Below, one piece after another: positions 26,697 to 38,815 of a stretch of DNA of 64,000 nucleotides. A model generated the notes under the pieces. The model was given only the letters and a program-made list of their open reading frames with translations. It was not told the origin of the DNA and made no database searches. The position numbers and the translations under genes are program-made. This DNA is from Aeromonas popoffii (GTDB lineage Bacteria > Pseudomonadota > Gammaproteobacteria > Enterobacterales > Aeromonadaceae), in assembly GCF_000820025.1 (NCBI RefSeq), contig NZ_CDBI01000062.1, positions 4,462 through 68,461 on the forward strand, written 5' to 3'. Position 1 is the first letter of the stretch; each line of letters begins with the position of its first letter.

Positions 26697-26712
26697 TGTT
26701 CCACGTGGAACG
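26697..26712. other. parS: parS site 2
   Basis: TGTTCCACGTGGAACG, 15 of 16 bases of a perfect palindromic parS, lies in the intergenic region upstream of avtA. Confidence 0.85.
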
Positions 26713-26793
26713 TCCCGTTTTTTTGATCGACACCCGCTTTTAAACTGAGCTATGGTGCTACATCCCCGTAACTGACTCTGGATCCGTCACCGA

Positions 26794-28047
26794 ATGGAAT
26801 TTTCCTTGTTCGGCGAGAAGTTCACTCGCCACGCCGGTATTACCCAACTCATGGATGACCTCAATCAGGGGCTGACCAATCCGGACGCCATCATGCTGGG
26901 TGGCGGTAATCCGGCCCCCATCCCCGCCATGCTGGAGCGCTTTCAGGCCGAGGCCAAAACCCTGCTCGACAATGGTGAACTGGTCAAAGCCATGGCCAAC
27001 TACGATGGCCCGCAAGGCAAAGACAGGTTCACCAAGGCGCTGGCAGCCCTGCTCAGCAAAGAGCTGGGTTGGGATATTTCGGCCCGCAATATCGCTCTGA
27101 CCAACGGCAGCCAGAATGCCTTCTTCTATCTGTTCAACCTGCTGGCTGGCGAGTTCGCCGATGGCCGCAAGAAGAAAGTGCTGTTCCCGCTGGCCCCGGA
27201 ATATATCGGCTACGCCGACTCGGCCCTCACCGATGACTACTTCGTGGCGTACAAACCCACCATGGAGAAGCTGCCCGATGGCCAGTTCAAATACCATGTG
27301 GATTTCGAAAGCCTGCAGGTGGGCGACGATATCGGGGTGATCTGCGTCTCCCGTCCAACCAACCCGACTGGCAACGTGCTGACCGATGACGAGATAGAGC
27401 ACCTGGATCAGATCGCTCGCGACAAGGGCATTCCGCTGCTGATCGACAACGCCTACGGCGTGCCCTTCCCGGGCATCATCTTCAGCGAAGCCAAGCCGTT
27501 CTGGAACGCCAACACCATCCTCTGCATGAGCCTCTCCAAGCTGGGCTTGCCGGGCACCCGCTGCGGTATCGTCATCGCCGACGAGAAGATCATCCAGGCC
27601 ATCACCAACCTGAGCGGCATCATCAACCTGGCGCCGGGCAGCCTGGGGCCAGCCATTACCATCCCCATGATCGAGAGCGGCGAGATCATCGCCCTGAGCG
27701 AGCAGGTAGTGAAACCCTTCTACCGGCAGAAGGCCGAGCTGGCGGTAGCGCTGCTGCGTGAAGCGATCCCGGATCCGCGCTTCCACATCCACAAGCCGGA
27801 AGGCGCCCTCTTCCTCTGGCTCTGGTTCGAAGACCTGCCCATTCACTGTCAGGAGCTTTACGAGCGACTGAAAGCGAAGAACCTGCTGATAGTGCCGGGT
27901 CACTACTTCTTCCCCGGCATCGACGACCCCGAGTGGCGCCACAGCCAGGAGTGCATACGCCTCAACTACTCCCAGAGCGAGGAGCTGGTGCGCCGTGGCA
28001 TCGCCATACTGGCGGACGAGATCAACGACCTCTACGGCAGCAACTAA
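26794..28047 (+). CDS. avtA: Valine-pyruvate aminotransferase AvtA
   Basis: A 417-residue PLP enzyme, the same length as E. coli AvtA and close in sequence from the first residues (FSLFGEKFTRHAGIT). It transfers the amino group between valine (or alanine) and pyruvate / 2-ketoisovalerate. Motifs: IMLGGGNPAPIP, YDGPQGKDRFTKAL, LTNGSQNAFFYLFNLLAGEF, the substrate loop SRPTNPTGNV, and the PLP lysine Lys249 in CMSLSKLGLPGTRCG. Upstream lies a parS site. A bidirectional terminator follows. Confidence 0.96.
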   Translation: MEFSLFGEKFTRHAGITQLMDDLNQGLTNPDAIMLGGGNPAPIPAMLERFQAEAKTLLDNGELVKAMANYDGPQGKDRFTKALAALLSKELGWDISARNIALTNGSQNAFFYLFNLLAGEFADGRKKKVLFPLAPEYIGYADSALTDDYFVAYKPTMEKLPDGQFKYHVDFESLQVGDDIGVICVSRPTNPTGNVLTDDEIEHLDQIARDKGIPLLIDNAYGVPFPGIIFSEAKPFWNANTILCMSLSKLGLPGTRCGIVIADEKIIQAITNLSGIINLAPGSLGPAITIPMIESGEIIALSEQVVKPFYRQKAELAVALLREAIPDPRFHIHKPEGALFLWLWFEDLPIHCQELYERLKAKNLLIVPGHYFFPGIDDPEWRHSQECIRLNYSQSEELVRRGIAILADEINDLYGSN

Positions 28048-28064
28048 CCTGCGAGCCAAAAACA

Positions 28065-28090
28065 AAAAGGCCTGCAATCGCAGGCCTTTT
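28065..28090. terminator. Bidirectional terminator between avtA and ibpB
   Basis: AAAAGGCCTGC, loop AATC, GCAGGCCTTTT is a perfect 11-bp stem with A and T tracts on both sides. On the minus strand the following T-rich sequence makes it stronger for ibpB. Confidence 0.85.
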
Positions 28091-28103
28091 CATTTCCCAT
28101 GGC

Positions 28104-28541
28104 TTAGTTTGGTAGCGCCAGTGGCTCGGCTTTGCCGATGGGGATGGCGCGAGGCTTGAGCGCCTCCGGCAGTTCGCGTGCCAGATCGATGGTCAGCAGA
28201 CCATGCTCGAGCTTGGCCCCCTGCACCTCAACGTGCTGACTCAGCTTGAAGGCGAGCTCGAAGTCGCGCTCGGCAATACCCTGATGGAGGAACTGACGCT
28301 CACCGGCAGCTGCCTTGCGCCCCTTCACCTTGAGGGTGCCGTTTTCGGTTTCCAGCTCCAGCTCTTCGCGCTCGAAACCGGCCACCGCGACCGTGATGCG
28401 ATAGCCGTCGTGATCGCGCTTTTCAATGTTGTAAGGGGGGTAAGCGGCGGTCTTCTGATCGAACAGACCTTCCAGCTCACGGGCCATCCGCTCGAAGCCG
28501 ACGGCATTGGAATGGAGATGAGAAAAATCGAGGTTACGCAT
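28104..28541 (-). CDS. ibpB: Small heat-shock protein, IbpB-like
   Basis: A 145-residue HSP20 chaperone that binds unfolding proteins and hands them to DnaK/ClpB. The alpha-crystallin domain spans about residues 33-128 (YPPYNIEKRDHDGYRITVAV; FEREELELETENGTLKVKG; LHQGIAERDFELAFKL). The C-terminal IXI-type anchor motif is seen in PRAIPIGKA. It lies 92 bases after the ibpA copy on the same strand and diverges from it (an acidic ELEGLFDQK insertion near the N-terminus), as in the IbpA/IbpB pair. Its leader has its own thermometer-like element. Assignment as IbpB rather than a second IbpA rests on order. Confidence 0.85.
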   Translation of the reverse strand: MRNLDFSHLHSNAVGFERMARELEGLFDQKTAAYPPYNIEKRDHDGYRITVAVAGFEREELELETENGTLKVKGRKAAAGERQFLHQGIAERDFELAFKLSQHVEVQGAKLEHGLLTIDLARELPEALKPRAIPIGKAEPLALPN

Positions 28542-28543
28542 AA

Positions 28544-28564
28544 TCCTATCCTTCTAACAAGCAA
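28544..28564 (-). promoter_or_regulatory. ROSE-like RNA thermometer in the ibpB leader
   Basis: In the leader TTGCT (28564-28560) stands shortly before AGAAGGA (28555-28549), the ribosome-binding site. The UYGCU anti-Shine-Dalgarno motif facing AGGA is the signature of ROSE thermometers of small heat-shock genes. Confidence 0.5.
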
Positions 28565-28633
28565 CAGGTTTGGTTCTCCACAGGCCCGTCATCGGCACCC
28601 GGGAAATTTGAAAATCGCAGTGAATTCAGGCTA

Positions 28634-29047
28634 TCAGCCGTTGATCTCGATCTTGCGCGGCTTCATCGCCTCGGGCACTTCACGCACCAGCTCGATATGC
28701 AGCAAGCCGTTTTTCAGGTCCGCCCCTTTTACCCGCACATAGTCGGCCAGCTGGAAGCGGCGCTCGAAACCCCGTTCGGCTATGCCCTGATACAGATAGT
28801 TGCGGTCGGTCTCGGCCTGCTTGTTACCCTTCACCGTCAGCAGATTTTCCTGGAAGCTCAGCTCCAGCTCTTCCTGGGTAAAACCCGCCACCGCCATGCT
28901 GATGCGGTAGTCGCTGTCACCCAGCTGCTCGATGTTGTAGGGGGGATATCCGGCATTGCCATTGCTGGCCGCAGACTCGATGAGATTGGCCAGACGATCG
29001 AAACCGATGGCAGAACGATAGAGCGGAGAAAAGTCGATAGAACGCAT
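28634..29047 (-). CDS. ibpA: Small heat-shock protein IbpA
   Basis: A 137-residue HSP20 chaperone, the same length and start as E. coli IbpA ([19 protein letters not shown]). The alpha-crystallin core includes [39 protein letters not shown] and [20 protein letters not shown], with a C-terminal RKIEING anchor. It is the first gene after a sigma-32-type promoter and a thermometer-like leader, and probably forms one transcript with ibpB. Divergent from the metallo-hydrolase gene. Confidence 0.94.
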   Translation of the reverse strand: MRSIDFSPLYRSAIGFDRLANLIESAASNGNAGYPPYNIEQLGDSDYRISMAVAGFTQEELELSFQENLLTVKGNKQAETDRNYLYQGIAERGFERRFQLADYVRVKGADLKNGLLHIELVREVPEAMKPRKIEING

Positions 29048-29054
29048 AGTATTA

Positions 29055-29069
29055 CCCTCTTATGAGCGA
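29055..29069 (-). promoter_or_regulatory. ROSE-like RNA thermometer in the ibpA leader
   Basis: TCGCT (29069-29065), a short CATAA loop and AGAGGG (29060-29055) bring a UYGCU motif opposite the ribosome-binding site about 8 bases before the ATG. The same arrangement recurs before ibpB. Confidence 0.5.
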
Positions 29070-29143
29070 TAACGGATGGTTTGCCCTCCTGTCGGACGGG
29101 CGTATGGTCGAAACCTCTGTCGAGCGTTCCGGCCTTGTTACCT

Positions 29144-29172
29144 ATATAGGGGCCCAGTTTTTTGCTTTCAAG
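29144..29172 (-). promoter_or_regulatory. Sigma-32 heat-shock promoter of ibpAB
   Basis: On the minus strand CTTGAAA (29172-29166), a spacer of about 13 bases and CCCCTATAT (29152-29144) match the heat-shock consensus CTTGAAA / CCCCATNT. The resulting leader is about 90 bases. Confidence 0.82.
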
Positions 29173-29329
29173 GGGGATTCTTTCAGATTTTTTAAATGGC
29201 CGCGCCGACCTTTAGATCATCAGCCTATTGGCCCGATAGTGATGATAATCGACCCGTGGGCCACTGATGGCTGGCCGAACCATCCACCATACTTGGTTGC
29301 ATATCCACCAACCAACATGGAGCCATCCC

Positions 29330-30100
29330 ATGAAGATTACCCAGGTTCGCAACGCCACCCTGCTGCTCGACTATGCCGGCACCCGCTTTCTGATCGACCC
29401 CATGCTCTCTGCCAAAGGGGCCTTCCCCGGCTTTGAGGGCACCGCCAACAGCCAGCTGCGCAATCCGCTGGTCGAGCTACCGCTGCCGATCGATGAACTT
29501 GTCGATGTGGATGCTGTTATCGTCACCCACGATCACCCGGATCACTGGGATGATGCCGCCAGAGCCCTGATCCCCAAGCATCTGCCACTGTTTGTACAAC
29601 ATCAGAAAGATGCTGACACCATACGCGCCAGCGGCTTTAAAGATGTGCGCCTGCTGAGCGAGCAGGCCGAATTTGCCGGTATTCGCCTGCAGCAAACCGG
29701 TGGCCAGCACGGCAGCGATCAACTGATGGCGGTACTGGGCGAACGCATGGGAGAAGTGTGCGGCGTGGTCTTCTCCCACCCCTCCGAGAAATGCCTCTAT
29801 CTGGCCGGTGATACGGTCTGGAATGCGCAGGTAGAGCACGCTCTGCAACAGCACCAGCCCGAAGTAGCCATCCTCAACTGCGGCGATGCCCAGGTGCCGG
29901 GGCTCGGCGCCATCATCATGGGCAAGGAGGATGTCGCCGCCGTTTATCAGGCCGCACCGCAAGCCACGCTGATCGCCAGCCATATGGAGGCAGTCAACCA
30001 CGCCCTGCTGTCACGCAAGGAGCTGCGCGACTATCTGGCGAAACAGAGCATGACGGATCGGGTACGGGTGCCGGAAGATGGCGAGGCAATATCGCTGTGA
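29330..30100 (+). CDS. Metallo-beta-lactamase-fold hydrolase, UlaG-like
   Basis: A 256-residue protein. The metal-binding motif THDHPDHWDD (H-x-H-x-D-H) appears near residues 70-76, followed by GGQHGSDQ and FSHPSEKCLYLAGDTVWN with the bridging aspartate, and a late histidine in ASHMEAVNH. This is the layout of the L-ascorbate-6-phosphate lactonase-like branch, which includes many uncharacterised hydrolases. ATG 29330 is used because GGAG precedes it and MKITQVRNATLLLDYAG is the usual family start; an upstream in-frame ATG at 29267 lies in the ibpA promoter region. The substrate is unknown and there is no ula operon nearby. Confidence 0.85.
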   Translation: MKITQVRNATLLLDYAGTRFLIDPMLSAKGAFPGFEGTANSQLRNPLVELPLPIDELVDVDAVIVTHDHPDHWDDAARALIPKHLPLFVQHQKDADTIRASGFKDVRLLSEQAEFAGIRLQQTGGQHGSDQLMAVLGERMGEVCGVVFSHPSEKCLYLAGDTVWNAQVEHALQQHQPEVAILNCGDAQVPGLGAIIMGKEDVAAVYQAAPQATLIASHMEAVNHALLSRKELRDYLAKQSMTDRVRVPEDGEAISL

Positions 30101-30198
30101 TCCGCAGGAGGGCGGAGGGCCATGCCAGACATGGCCCTTCGGCTTTCACTGCCGAACGCTTATGATGAGGGGTCTGCGCGCAGAGAGGAGCCAACACC

Positions 30199-30399
30199 AT
30201 GCCCACCCCGATCATTGCCGTGGTGACCCTCGATCACTTTAGCCCTTTTCACTGCGCCATCCCCTGCCTTATCTTCGGCGATATCCTGGCCGAGCTGGTC
30301 GGCTTCAAGAGTGCCACCGCCCTGCGCAATCACTTCCGGGCCCGTTTTGCCATCTCCCCCAGCGAGTGGCGACGCTCTTTTCGTGGTAACAATATCTGA
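30199..30399 (+). pseudogene. Remnant of a GlxA-type AraC regulator with a large in-frame internal deletion
   Basis: The 66-residue frame joins two ends of one known family. Residues 1-27 (IIAVVTLDHFSPFHCAIPCL) match the start of the DJ-1/PfpI-like domain of GlxA regulators. Residues 31-66 (VGFKSATALRNHFRARFA, then SPSEWRRSFRG) match the last helix of the AraC DNA-binding domain. Roughly 250 residues between them are missing. The ribosome-binding site GAGGAG is intact, so the mini-protein could still be made, but it lacks a working DNA-binding or sensor domain. It lies directly upstream of the WYL-VOC pair. Confidence 0.7.
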
Positions 30400-30464
30400 T
30401 GGCGTCCGCTGTACCCGCCCACCCCGCTATGGCAGGCTAACCAGAGATCCCGAGGAGTCATACC

Positions 30465-31169
30465 ATGTCCCGTTCCGAACGCCTGCTGGCCCTGCTCCAG
30501 CTGCTGCGTGGCCACCGTTACGCCATCACCGGCACAGAGCTGGCCAGCCAGCTTGGCATTAGCCTGCGCACCCTCTACCGGGATATGGCGACCCTGCAGG
30601 CGCAAGGTGCCCATATCGAGGGTGAGCCGGGTATCGGGTATGTGCTGCGCCCCGGCTTCATGCTGCCACCGCTGATGTTCAGTGAAGAGGAGCTGGAAGC
30701 CCTGGTGCTGGGTTCCCGCTGGGTGGCCAAACATACCGACAGCGCCCTGAGTGCCGGTGCCCGCAGTGCGTTGGCCAAGATAGAGGCCGTGCTGCCCGAC
30801 GAGTACCGCCAGCAGCTCCACACCAATACCCTGCTGATCGGCTCATCCCGCCACGACGTCTGCACCGATGAAGCGCCCCTGCGCAGTGCCATTCGTCAGC
30901 AGCGCAAGATAACCCTGAGCTACCGCGACCTGAGGGAAGCGAGTTCCGAGCGCACCGTCTGGCCATTTGCCCTTGGCTACTTCGAGCAGGTGCGGGTACT
31001 GGTGGCCTGGTGCGAACTACGGCAGGATTTTCGCCACTTCCGGGTGGACCGCATCAGCCAGCTGACACTGGAGCAGACAGGCTATCCCAGGAGCCGGGCT
31101 ATCTTGCTCAAGGAGTGGCGCGCCGCCCAGCAGATCCCGCAACCAACATTCATTGCTGACAGAAACTGA
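30465..31169 (+). CDS. WYL-domain transcriptional regulator (YafY-like)
   Basis: A 234-residue regulator. Residues 3-60 form an HTH_11 winged helix (RSERLLALLQLLRGHRYAIT; LASQLGISLRTLYRDMATLQ). The WYL domain follows at about 135-210 with TVWPFALGYFEQVRVLVAWC and FRHFRVDRIS, a fold thought to bind nucleotides or small ligands. GGAG lies before the ATG. It is followed 66 bases later by a VOC-family protein on the same strand. WYL regulators are often beside the gene they control, so the VOC protein is the likely target. Ligand unknown. Confidence 0.88.
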   Translation: MSRSERLLALLQLLRGHRYAITGTELASQLGISLRTLYRDMATLQAQGAHIEGEPGIGYVLRPGFMLPPLMFSEEELEALVLGSRWVAKHTDSALSAGARSALAKIEAVLPDEYRQQLHTNTLLIGSSRHDVCTDEAPLRSAIRQQRKITLSYRDLREASSERTVWPFALGYFEQVRVLVAWCELRQDFRHFRVDRISQLTLEQTGYPRSRAILLKEWRAAQQIPQPTFIADRN

Positions 31170-31235
31170 CAGCAGGTAGCGCCATGCTGACGGGGTCGGC
31201 GCAGATGCGCCCTCCCCGAATCAAGGAGCGTCACC

Positions 31236-31616
31236 ATGTTGTCAGTCCCGCCATTCACCATTCTCTATGTCGCCAATCCGGCTCTCAGCGCCCTCTTCTA
31301 TCGCGAGCTGTTTGGTCGTCCGCCAGTAGAAGAATCCCCTACCTTTGCCATGTTCGTATTCGAATCGGGGGCAACACTGGCGCTCTGGTCCAGTGCCACG
31401 GTCGCACCCGCCGTTACCCAGAGTGCTGGTGCCATGGAGCTGGCCTTCCCGCTGCCAGATGAAGCCAGTGTTGATACTGGCTTGGCCGAGTGGCAGGCGC
31501 GCGGCCTGACCATCATCCAGCAGCCGAGCCGAATGGAGTTTGGCTATACCGGCATGGCGCTTGACCCCGATGGTCATCGCCTGCGCCTCTACTGCCTTGC
31601 TCCGGAACTGGGCTAA
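31236..31616 (+). CDS. VOC-family (glyoxalase / bleomycin-resistance fold) protein
   Basis: A 126-residue protein with two beta-alpha-beta-beta-beta modules: FTILYVANPALSALFYRELF and MFVFESGATLALWSS, then AMELAFPLPDEASVDTGLAE and YTGMALDPDGHRLRLYCLAP. The fold includes glyoxalase I, extradiol dioxygenases and drug-binding immunity proteins. Short single-domain members like this usually act as dimers and may bind a toxic aromatic or antibiotic. AAGGAG precedes the start. Probably linked to the upstream WYL regulator. No specific substrate can be named. Confidence 0.85.
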   Translation: MLSVPPFTILYVANPALSALFYRELFGRPPVEESPTFAMFVFESGATLALWSSATVAPAVTQSAGAMELAFPLPDEASVDTGLAEWQARGLTIIQQPSRMEFGYTGMALDPDGHRLRLYCLAPELG

Positions 31617-31646
31617 GTCGGTACCATCAACACCAAGGCGGTTTGA

Positions 31647-31662
31647 CGTTTCACGTGGAACG
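31647..31662. other. parS: parS site 3
   Basis: CGTTTCACGTGGAACG has the full parS core (GTTTCACGTGGAAC) with both outermost bases changed. It lies between the VOC gene and the gyrB terminator. Confidence 0.82.
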
Positions 31663-31689
31663 TACGATTTCCCCGCCCCTTAAAACGAG

Positions 31690-31717
31690 AAAAGCCGCTC
31701 ACAAGGAGCGGCTTTTT
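31690..31717. terminator. Terminator downstream of gyrB (bidirectional)
   Basis: AAAAGCCGCTC, loop ACAAG, GAGCGGCTTTTT is a perfect 11-bp stem between the convergent VOC and gyrB genes, with T runs on both strands. Confidence 0.9.
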
Positions 31718-31735
31718 GCTGTCTGACTGCGTCGA

Positions 31736-35250
<3,515 letters not shown>

Positions 35251-35252
35251 GA

Positions 35253-36356
35253 CTAGATCCGCATCGGCATCACCACATACTGAGCATCCTGATGATCAAA
35301 ATCCTCAATAATGGCACTGCTGATGGAATCGCTCAGGCTAATCCGAATTTGGTCACATTTTAACGTATTCAGCACGTCCAGCACATAAGAGACGTTGAAA
35401 CCTATCTCCATCTCGCTGGCCTCGTATTGTACGTCAAGCAGCTCTTCGGCTTCTTCCTGTTCCGGATTGTTGGCGGTAATGCGCAGCAGGTTTTCCTGCA
35501 GATTGAGACGCACTCCACGGAATTTCTCGTTGGAGAGGATGGCCGCACGGGCAAATGCCTGACGCAGATCCTCACGACCGGCGATCAGGGCCTTGTCGCT
35601 GTTGCGCGGGATAACCCGGCGCCAATCCGGGAATCGGCCATCCACCAGCTTGGAAGTGAAGATGAAGCCGTCCAGCGCAGCGCGCAGGTTGCTGCGACCG
35701 ATCTGCAGCCGTACCGGCTTGTCTTCCGCTTCCAGCAGACGCACCAGCTCCAGCACACCTTTACGGGGCAGGATAACCTGATGATCGGGCAGCGATTCTT
35801 CCACCACCTCGCGACGGCAGGTCGCCAGACGGTGGCCATCGGTCGCCACGGTGCGCAGGCCGTGGCCCTCGCTCTCGAACAGCATGCCGTTCAGGTAGTA
35901 ACGCACGTCCTGGCTGGCCATGGAGAACTGGGTGGCATCGATCAGCTTCTTCAGCTCCAGCTGGCCGATGTCGAATTCGAGCACGGATTCCCAATCCTCG
36001 ATATTCGGGTATTCGCTGGCCGGTAGAGTCGACAGGTTGAAACGAGAACGACCGGAACGGATGATCAGGCGCTCGCCTTCGGTGTTGAGGCGGATGTCCG
36101 CCCCTTCCGGCAGGCCGCGACAGATATCCAGCAGCTTGCGCGCCGGCACTGTGGTGCGGCCATCCTGGCTCTCATTATTGAGATAGACCTGACCTATCAT
36201 CTCAACTTCCAGGTCAGTCCCGGTCAGCGACAGCAGACCCTGGCTGACATCAAGCAGCACATTGCCAAGGATCGGCAGGGTCGGCCGGCCACCCAGGGCA
36301 CCGGACACCAGTTGCAGAGGACGTAACAGGGCCTCACGGCTAATTTCGAGCTGCAT
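35253..36356 (-). CDS. dnaN: DNA polymerase III beta subunit (sliding clamp)
   Basis: A 367-residue clamp, close to the E. coli length of 366. Three repeated clamp domains are visible, starting MQLEISREALLRPLQLVSGA and ending YVVMPMRI. The hydrophobic pocket that binds partner proteins includes TVATDGHRLA and the MPMR terminus. It dimerises around DNA and tethers polymerase III and other enzymes. It follows dnaA after 18 bases and overlaps the recF leader, so it belongs to the dnaA operon. Confidence 0.99.
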   Translation of the reverse strand: MQLEISREALLRPLQLVSGALGGRPTLPILGNVLLDVSQGLLSLTGTDLEVEMIGQVYLNNESQDGRTTVPARKLLDICRGLPEGADIRLNTEGERLIIRSGRSRFNLSTLPASEYPNIEDWESVLEFDIGQLELKKLIDATQFSMASQDVRYYLNGMLFESEGHGLRTVATDGHRLATCRREVVEESLPDHQVILPRKGVLELVRLLEAEDKPVRLQIGRSNLRAALDGFIFTSKLVDGRFPDWRRVIPRNSDKALIAGREDLRQAFARAAILSNEKFRGVRLNLQENLLRITANNPEQEEAEELLDVQYEASEMEIGFNVSYVLDVLNTLKCDQIRISLSDSISSAIIEDFDHQDAQYVVMPMRI

Positions 36357-36374
36357 CTGTGCTCTCCGTTCTTA

Positions 36375-37745
36375 TCAGGAGGAAAGGGTTCGGATCAGGT
36401 TGGAATAGTCTTCCTTGATGTCGTGGCTCTCCTCCTTCAGCTGCTCGATCTTGCGGCAGGCATGAAGAACGGTAGTGTGGTCACGGCCACCAAAGGCATC
36501 ACCTATCTCCGGCAAACTGTGGTTGGTCAGCTCCTTGGCCAGTGCCATCGCCAGCTGGCGTGGACGGGCAACGGAGCGTGAGCGGCGTTTTGACAGCAGA
36601 TCCGCCAGCTTGATCTTGTAGTACTCCGCCACCGTCTTCTGAATGTTGTCGATGGTGACCAGCTTCTCCTGCAGCGCCAGCAGATCGCGCAGCGCTTCGC
36701 GCACGAAATCGATGTTGATGGCACGACCGGTGAAGTTGGCATTGGCGATCACCCGGTTGAGGGCGCCTTCCAGTTCACGGACGTTGGATCGCAGACGCTT
36801 GGCAATGAAAAAGGCCACTTCGTCCGGCAGGTGGATCTGGTTCTCATCCGCCTTGCGCATCAGGATGGCGACGCGGGTCTCCAGCTCCGGTGGCTCGATC
36901 GCCACCGTCAGGCCCCAGCCGAAGCGGGACTTGAGGCGATCCTCGACACCATTGATCTCCTTCGGATAGCGATCCGAGGTCAGGATGATCTGCTGGTTAC
37001 CTTCGAGCAATGCATTGAAGGTATGGAAGAACTCCTCCTGGGAGCGCTCCTTGTTGGCAAAGAACTGGATGTCATCGATGAGCAGGGCATCGACGCTACG
37101 GTAATAACGCTTGAACTCTTCAATGGCGTTATTCTGCAGCGCCTTCACCATGTCCTGCACAAACCGCTCGGAGTGCATGTAGATGACTTTGGCGTCTTTC
37201 TTGCGCTCCTTGATGGCGTTGCCAACGGCGTGCAGCAGGTGGGTCTTGCCCAGACCGGTACCGCCATAGAGGAACAGCGGGTTGTAAGCGCCACCCGGGT
37301 TGTCGGCTACCTGACGGGCAGCCGCACGGGCCAACTGGTTGGACTTACCCTCGACGAAGTTCTCAAAGGTATAGTTCACGTTGGTGTTGCTTTTGTGGTT
37401 CGGCTCAGGCTTGGCTTCAGCCTTGCTTTCCCAGCTCTTCTGCAAGTTATTCACAGGCGCAGTACCCCGCGCCGGCGCTCTTGCGACCGCGACAGGATGG
37501 GGACGATTACCTATATCAAAACGCAGGGTGGGGCCGTCGACCCCACAGAGTTCGTTGATGATGCCATTAACCCGGATGAGATACTTGTCTCGTACCCAGT
37601 CCAGAACAAAGCGATTCGGTGCATACAGGGTCAGAGTATTGTCACTCAACTCCGCTTGAAGCGGCCGGATCCACATGCTGAATTCTGCCGAGGGCAACTC
37701 ATCTTGCAGCCGGTTAAGGCACTGCTGCCATAGCGAAGCAGTCAC
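36375..37745 (-). CDS. dnaA: Chromosomal replication initiator protein DnaA
   Basis: A 456-residue AAA+ initiator that melts oriC. Domain I (residues 1-85) mediates self- and DnaB contacts. Domain III carries the Walker A motif [10 protein letters not shown] and Walker [10 protein letters not shown]. Domain IV ends with the DnaA-box-reading helix region [20 protein letters not shown]. The start is GTG at 37745-37743 with GGAG about eight bases upstream. First gene of dnaA-dnaN-recF-gyrB on the minus strand. The region before it has six GATC sites within 130 bases and a DnaA-like box, suggesting Dam/SeqA and autoregulatory control. Confidence 0.99.
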   Translation of the reverse strand: MTASLWQQCLNRLQDELPSAEFSMWIRPLQAELSDNTLTLYAPNRFVLDWVRDKYLIRVNGIINELCGVDGPTLRFDIGNRPHPVAVARAPARGTAPVNNLQKSWESKAEAKPEPNHKSNTNVNYTFENFVEGKSNQLARAAARQVADNPGGAYNPLFLYGGTGLGKTHLLHAVGNAIKERKKDAKVIYMHSERFVQDMVKALQNNAIEEFKRYYRSVDALLIDDIQFFANKERSQEEFFHTFNALLEGNQQIILTSDRYPKEINGVEDRLKSRFGWGLTVAIEPPELETRVAILMRKADENQIHLPDEVAFFIAKRLRSNVRELEGALNRVIANANFTGRAINIDFVREALRDLLALQEKLVTIDNIQKTVAEYYKIKLADLLSKRRSRSVARPRQLAMALAKELTNHSLPEIGDAFGGRDHTTVLHACRKIEQLKEESHDIKEDYSNLIRTLSS

Positions 37746-38056
37746 TCTAAACTCCCGTCAATTGATTAACTAAAGACCGGCTATTCTACGTTTTTAGCGG
37801 CTGGATCTCTAGCTGCCACCTAGCGGATCCAGCAAATAAGATCCTTGACTTTCAAGGATCCAGCACCGCTGGATCTGATTTCATCCCCAAAGTTACCCAC
37901 AGCCTGATTCATCCTGAATGGCATCAAAGATCCAGACCTGAACCGGTTATTTTATATAACCAAATATCATTTATTCTTTGGCTTTTATTCCAATAACATC
38001 AGCGCACATTCAGTGATTACAACTAAAAATACAGAACAACAGAGAGAGGAATCCCC
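37746..38056. promoter_or_regulatory. dnaA control region with clustered GATC sites
   Basis: The 311-base gap between dnaA and the ABC transporter holds six GATC sites (37804, 37826, 37840, 37857, 37872, 37929), a repeated GGATCCAGCA (37825 and 37856) and TTACCCACA (37893-37901), one base off a consensus DnaA box. This fits a dnaA promoter regulated by methylation and by DnaA itself. The AT-rich part near 37950-38040 probably holds the transporter promoter. Confidence 0.55.
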
Positions 38057-38815
38057 ATGACATCATCCATCAAGCTGGTCTCCGGTGCCGCCATTCTGCT
38101 GGCAGCCTTGTCCGGTCAAGCCATCGCCCAGGAAACCATCAAGGTCGGCATGTCCGGCAAGTATTTCCCGTTCACCTTCGTCAAGCAGGACAAGCTGCAG
38201 GGCTTTGAGGTGGATATGTGGAACCAGATTAGTGAGCGCACCGGCTATAAAGTCGAGTTCGTGACCGCCAGCTTCTCCGGCCTGTTCGGCATGCTGGATA
38301 CCGGCCGCATCGATACCATCTCCAACCAGATCACCATCACAGACGAGCGCAAGGCCAAGTACGCCTTCTCCCAGCCCTATGTCTATGACGGCGCCCAGAT
38401 AGTGGTCCGCAAGGGCAACAGTACCATTCACGGCATCAAGGATCTGGAAGGCAAGAAGGTCGCTGTCAACCTTGGCTCCAACTTCGAAGAGCTGCTGCGC
38501 AAGAACGACCCGAACAAGAAGATCGATATCCGCACCTATGACTCCAACTTCGAACAAGATGTCGCCCTGGGTCGCATCGATGCCTTCGTGATGGACCGCG
38601 TCTCCACCGCCCAGCTGATCAAAGAGTCCAAGCTGCCGCTGCAACAGGCAGGCGCACCGTTCGAGACCATCGAGAACGCCCTGCCCTTCCTGAATACCCC
38701 GGAGAAGCAGGTGCTGCTGAAGAAGGTGGATGACGCCCTGACCGCCATGCGCAAAGATGGCACCCTGCGTCAAATCTCCGAGAAATGGTTCGCTTCCGAC
38801 ATCACCGACAAATAA
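38057..38815 (+). CDS. Polar amino acid (probably cystine) ABC transporter, substrate-binding protein
   Basis: A 252-residue periplasmic binding protein. The signal peptide is residues 1-24 (cleavage AIAQ-ETIK). The mature domain starts IKVGMSGKYFPFTFVKQDKL and contains GFEVDMWNQISERTGYKVEF, the standard amino-acid binding fold of the FliY/TcyJ cluster, then DTISNQITITDERKAKYAFS. GAGGA precedes the ATG. It is directly followed by permease and ATPase genes. Similarity to TcyJ/TcyK suggests L-cystine, but glutamine-type or other polar amino acids are possible. The operon sits between dnaA and rpmH, which are adjacent in most relatives. Confidence 0.88.
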   Translation: MTSSIKLVSGAAILLAALSGQAIAQETIKVGMSGKYFPFTFVKQDKLQGFEVDMWNQISERTGYKVEFVTASFSGLFGMLDTGRIDTISNQITITDERKAKYAFSQPYVYDGAQIVVRKGNSTIHGIKDLEGKKVAVNLGSNFEELLRKNDPNKKIDIRTYDSNFEQDVALGRIDAFVMDRVSTAQLIKESKLPLQQAGAPFETIENALPFLNTPEKQVLLKKVDDALTAMRKDGTLRQISEKWFASDITDK

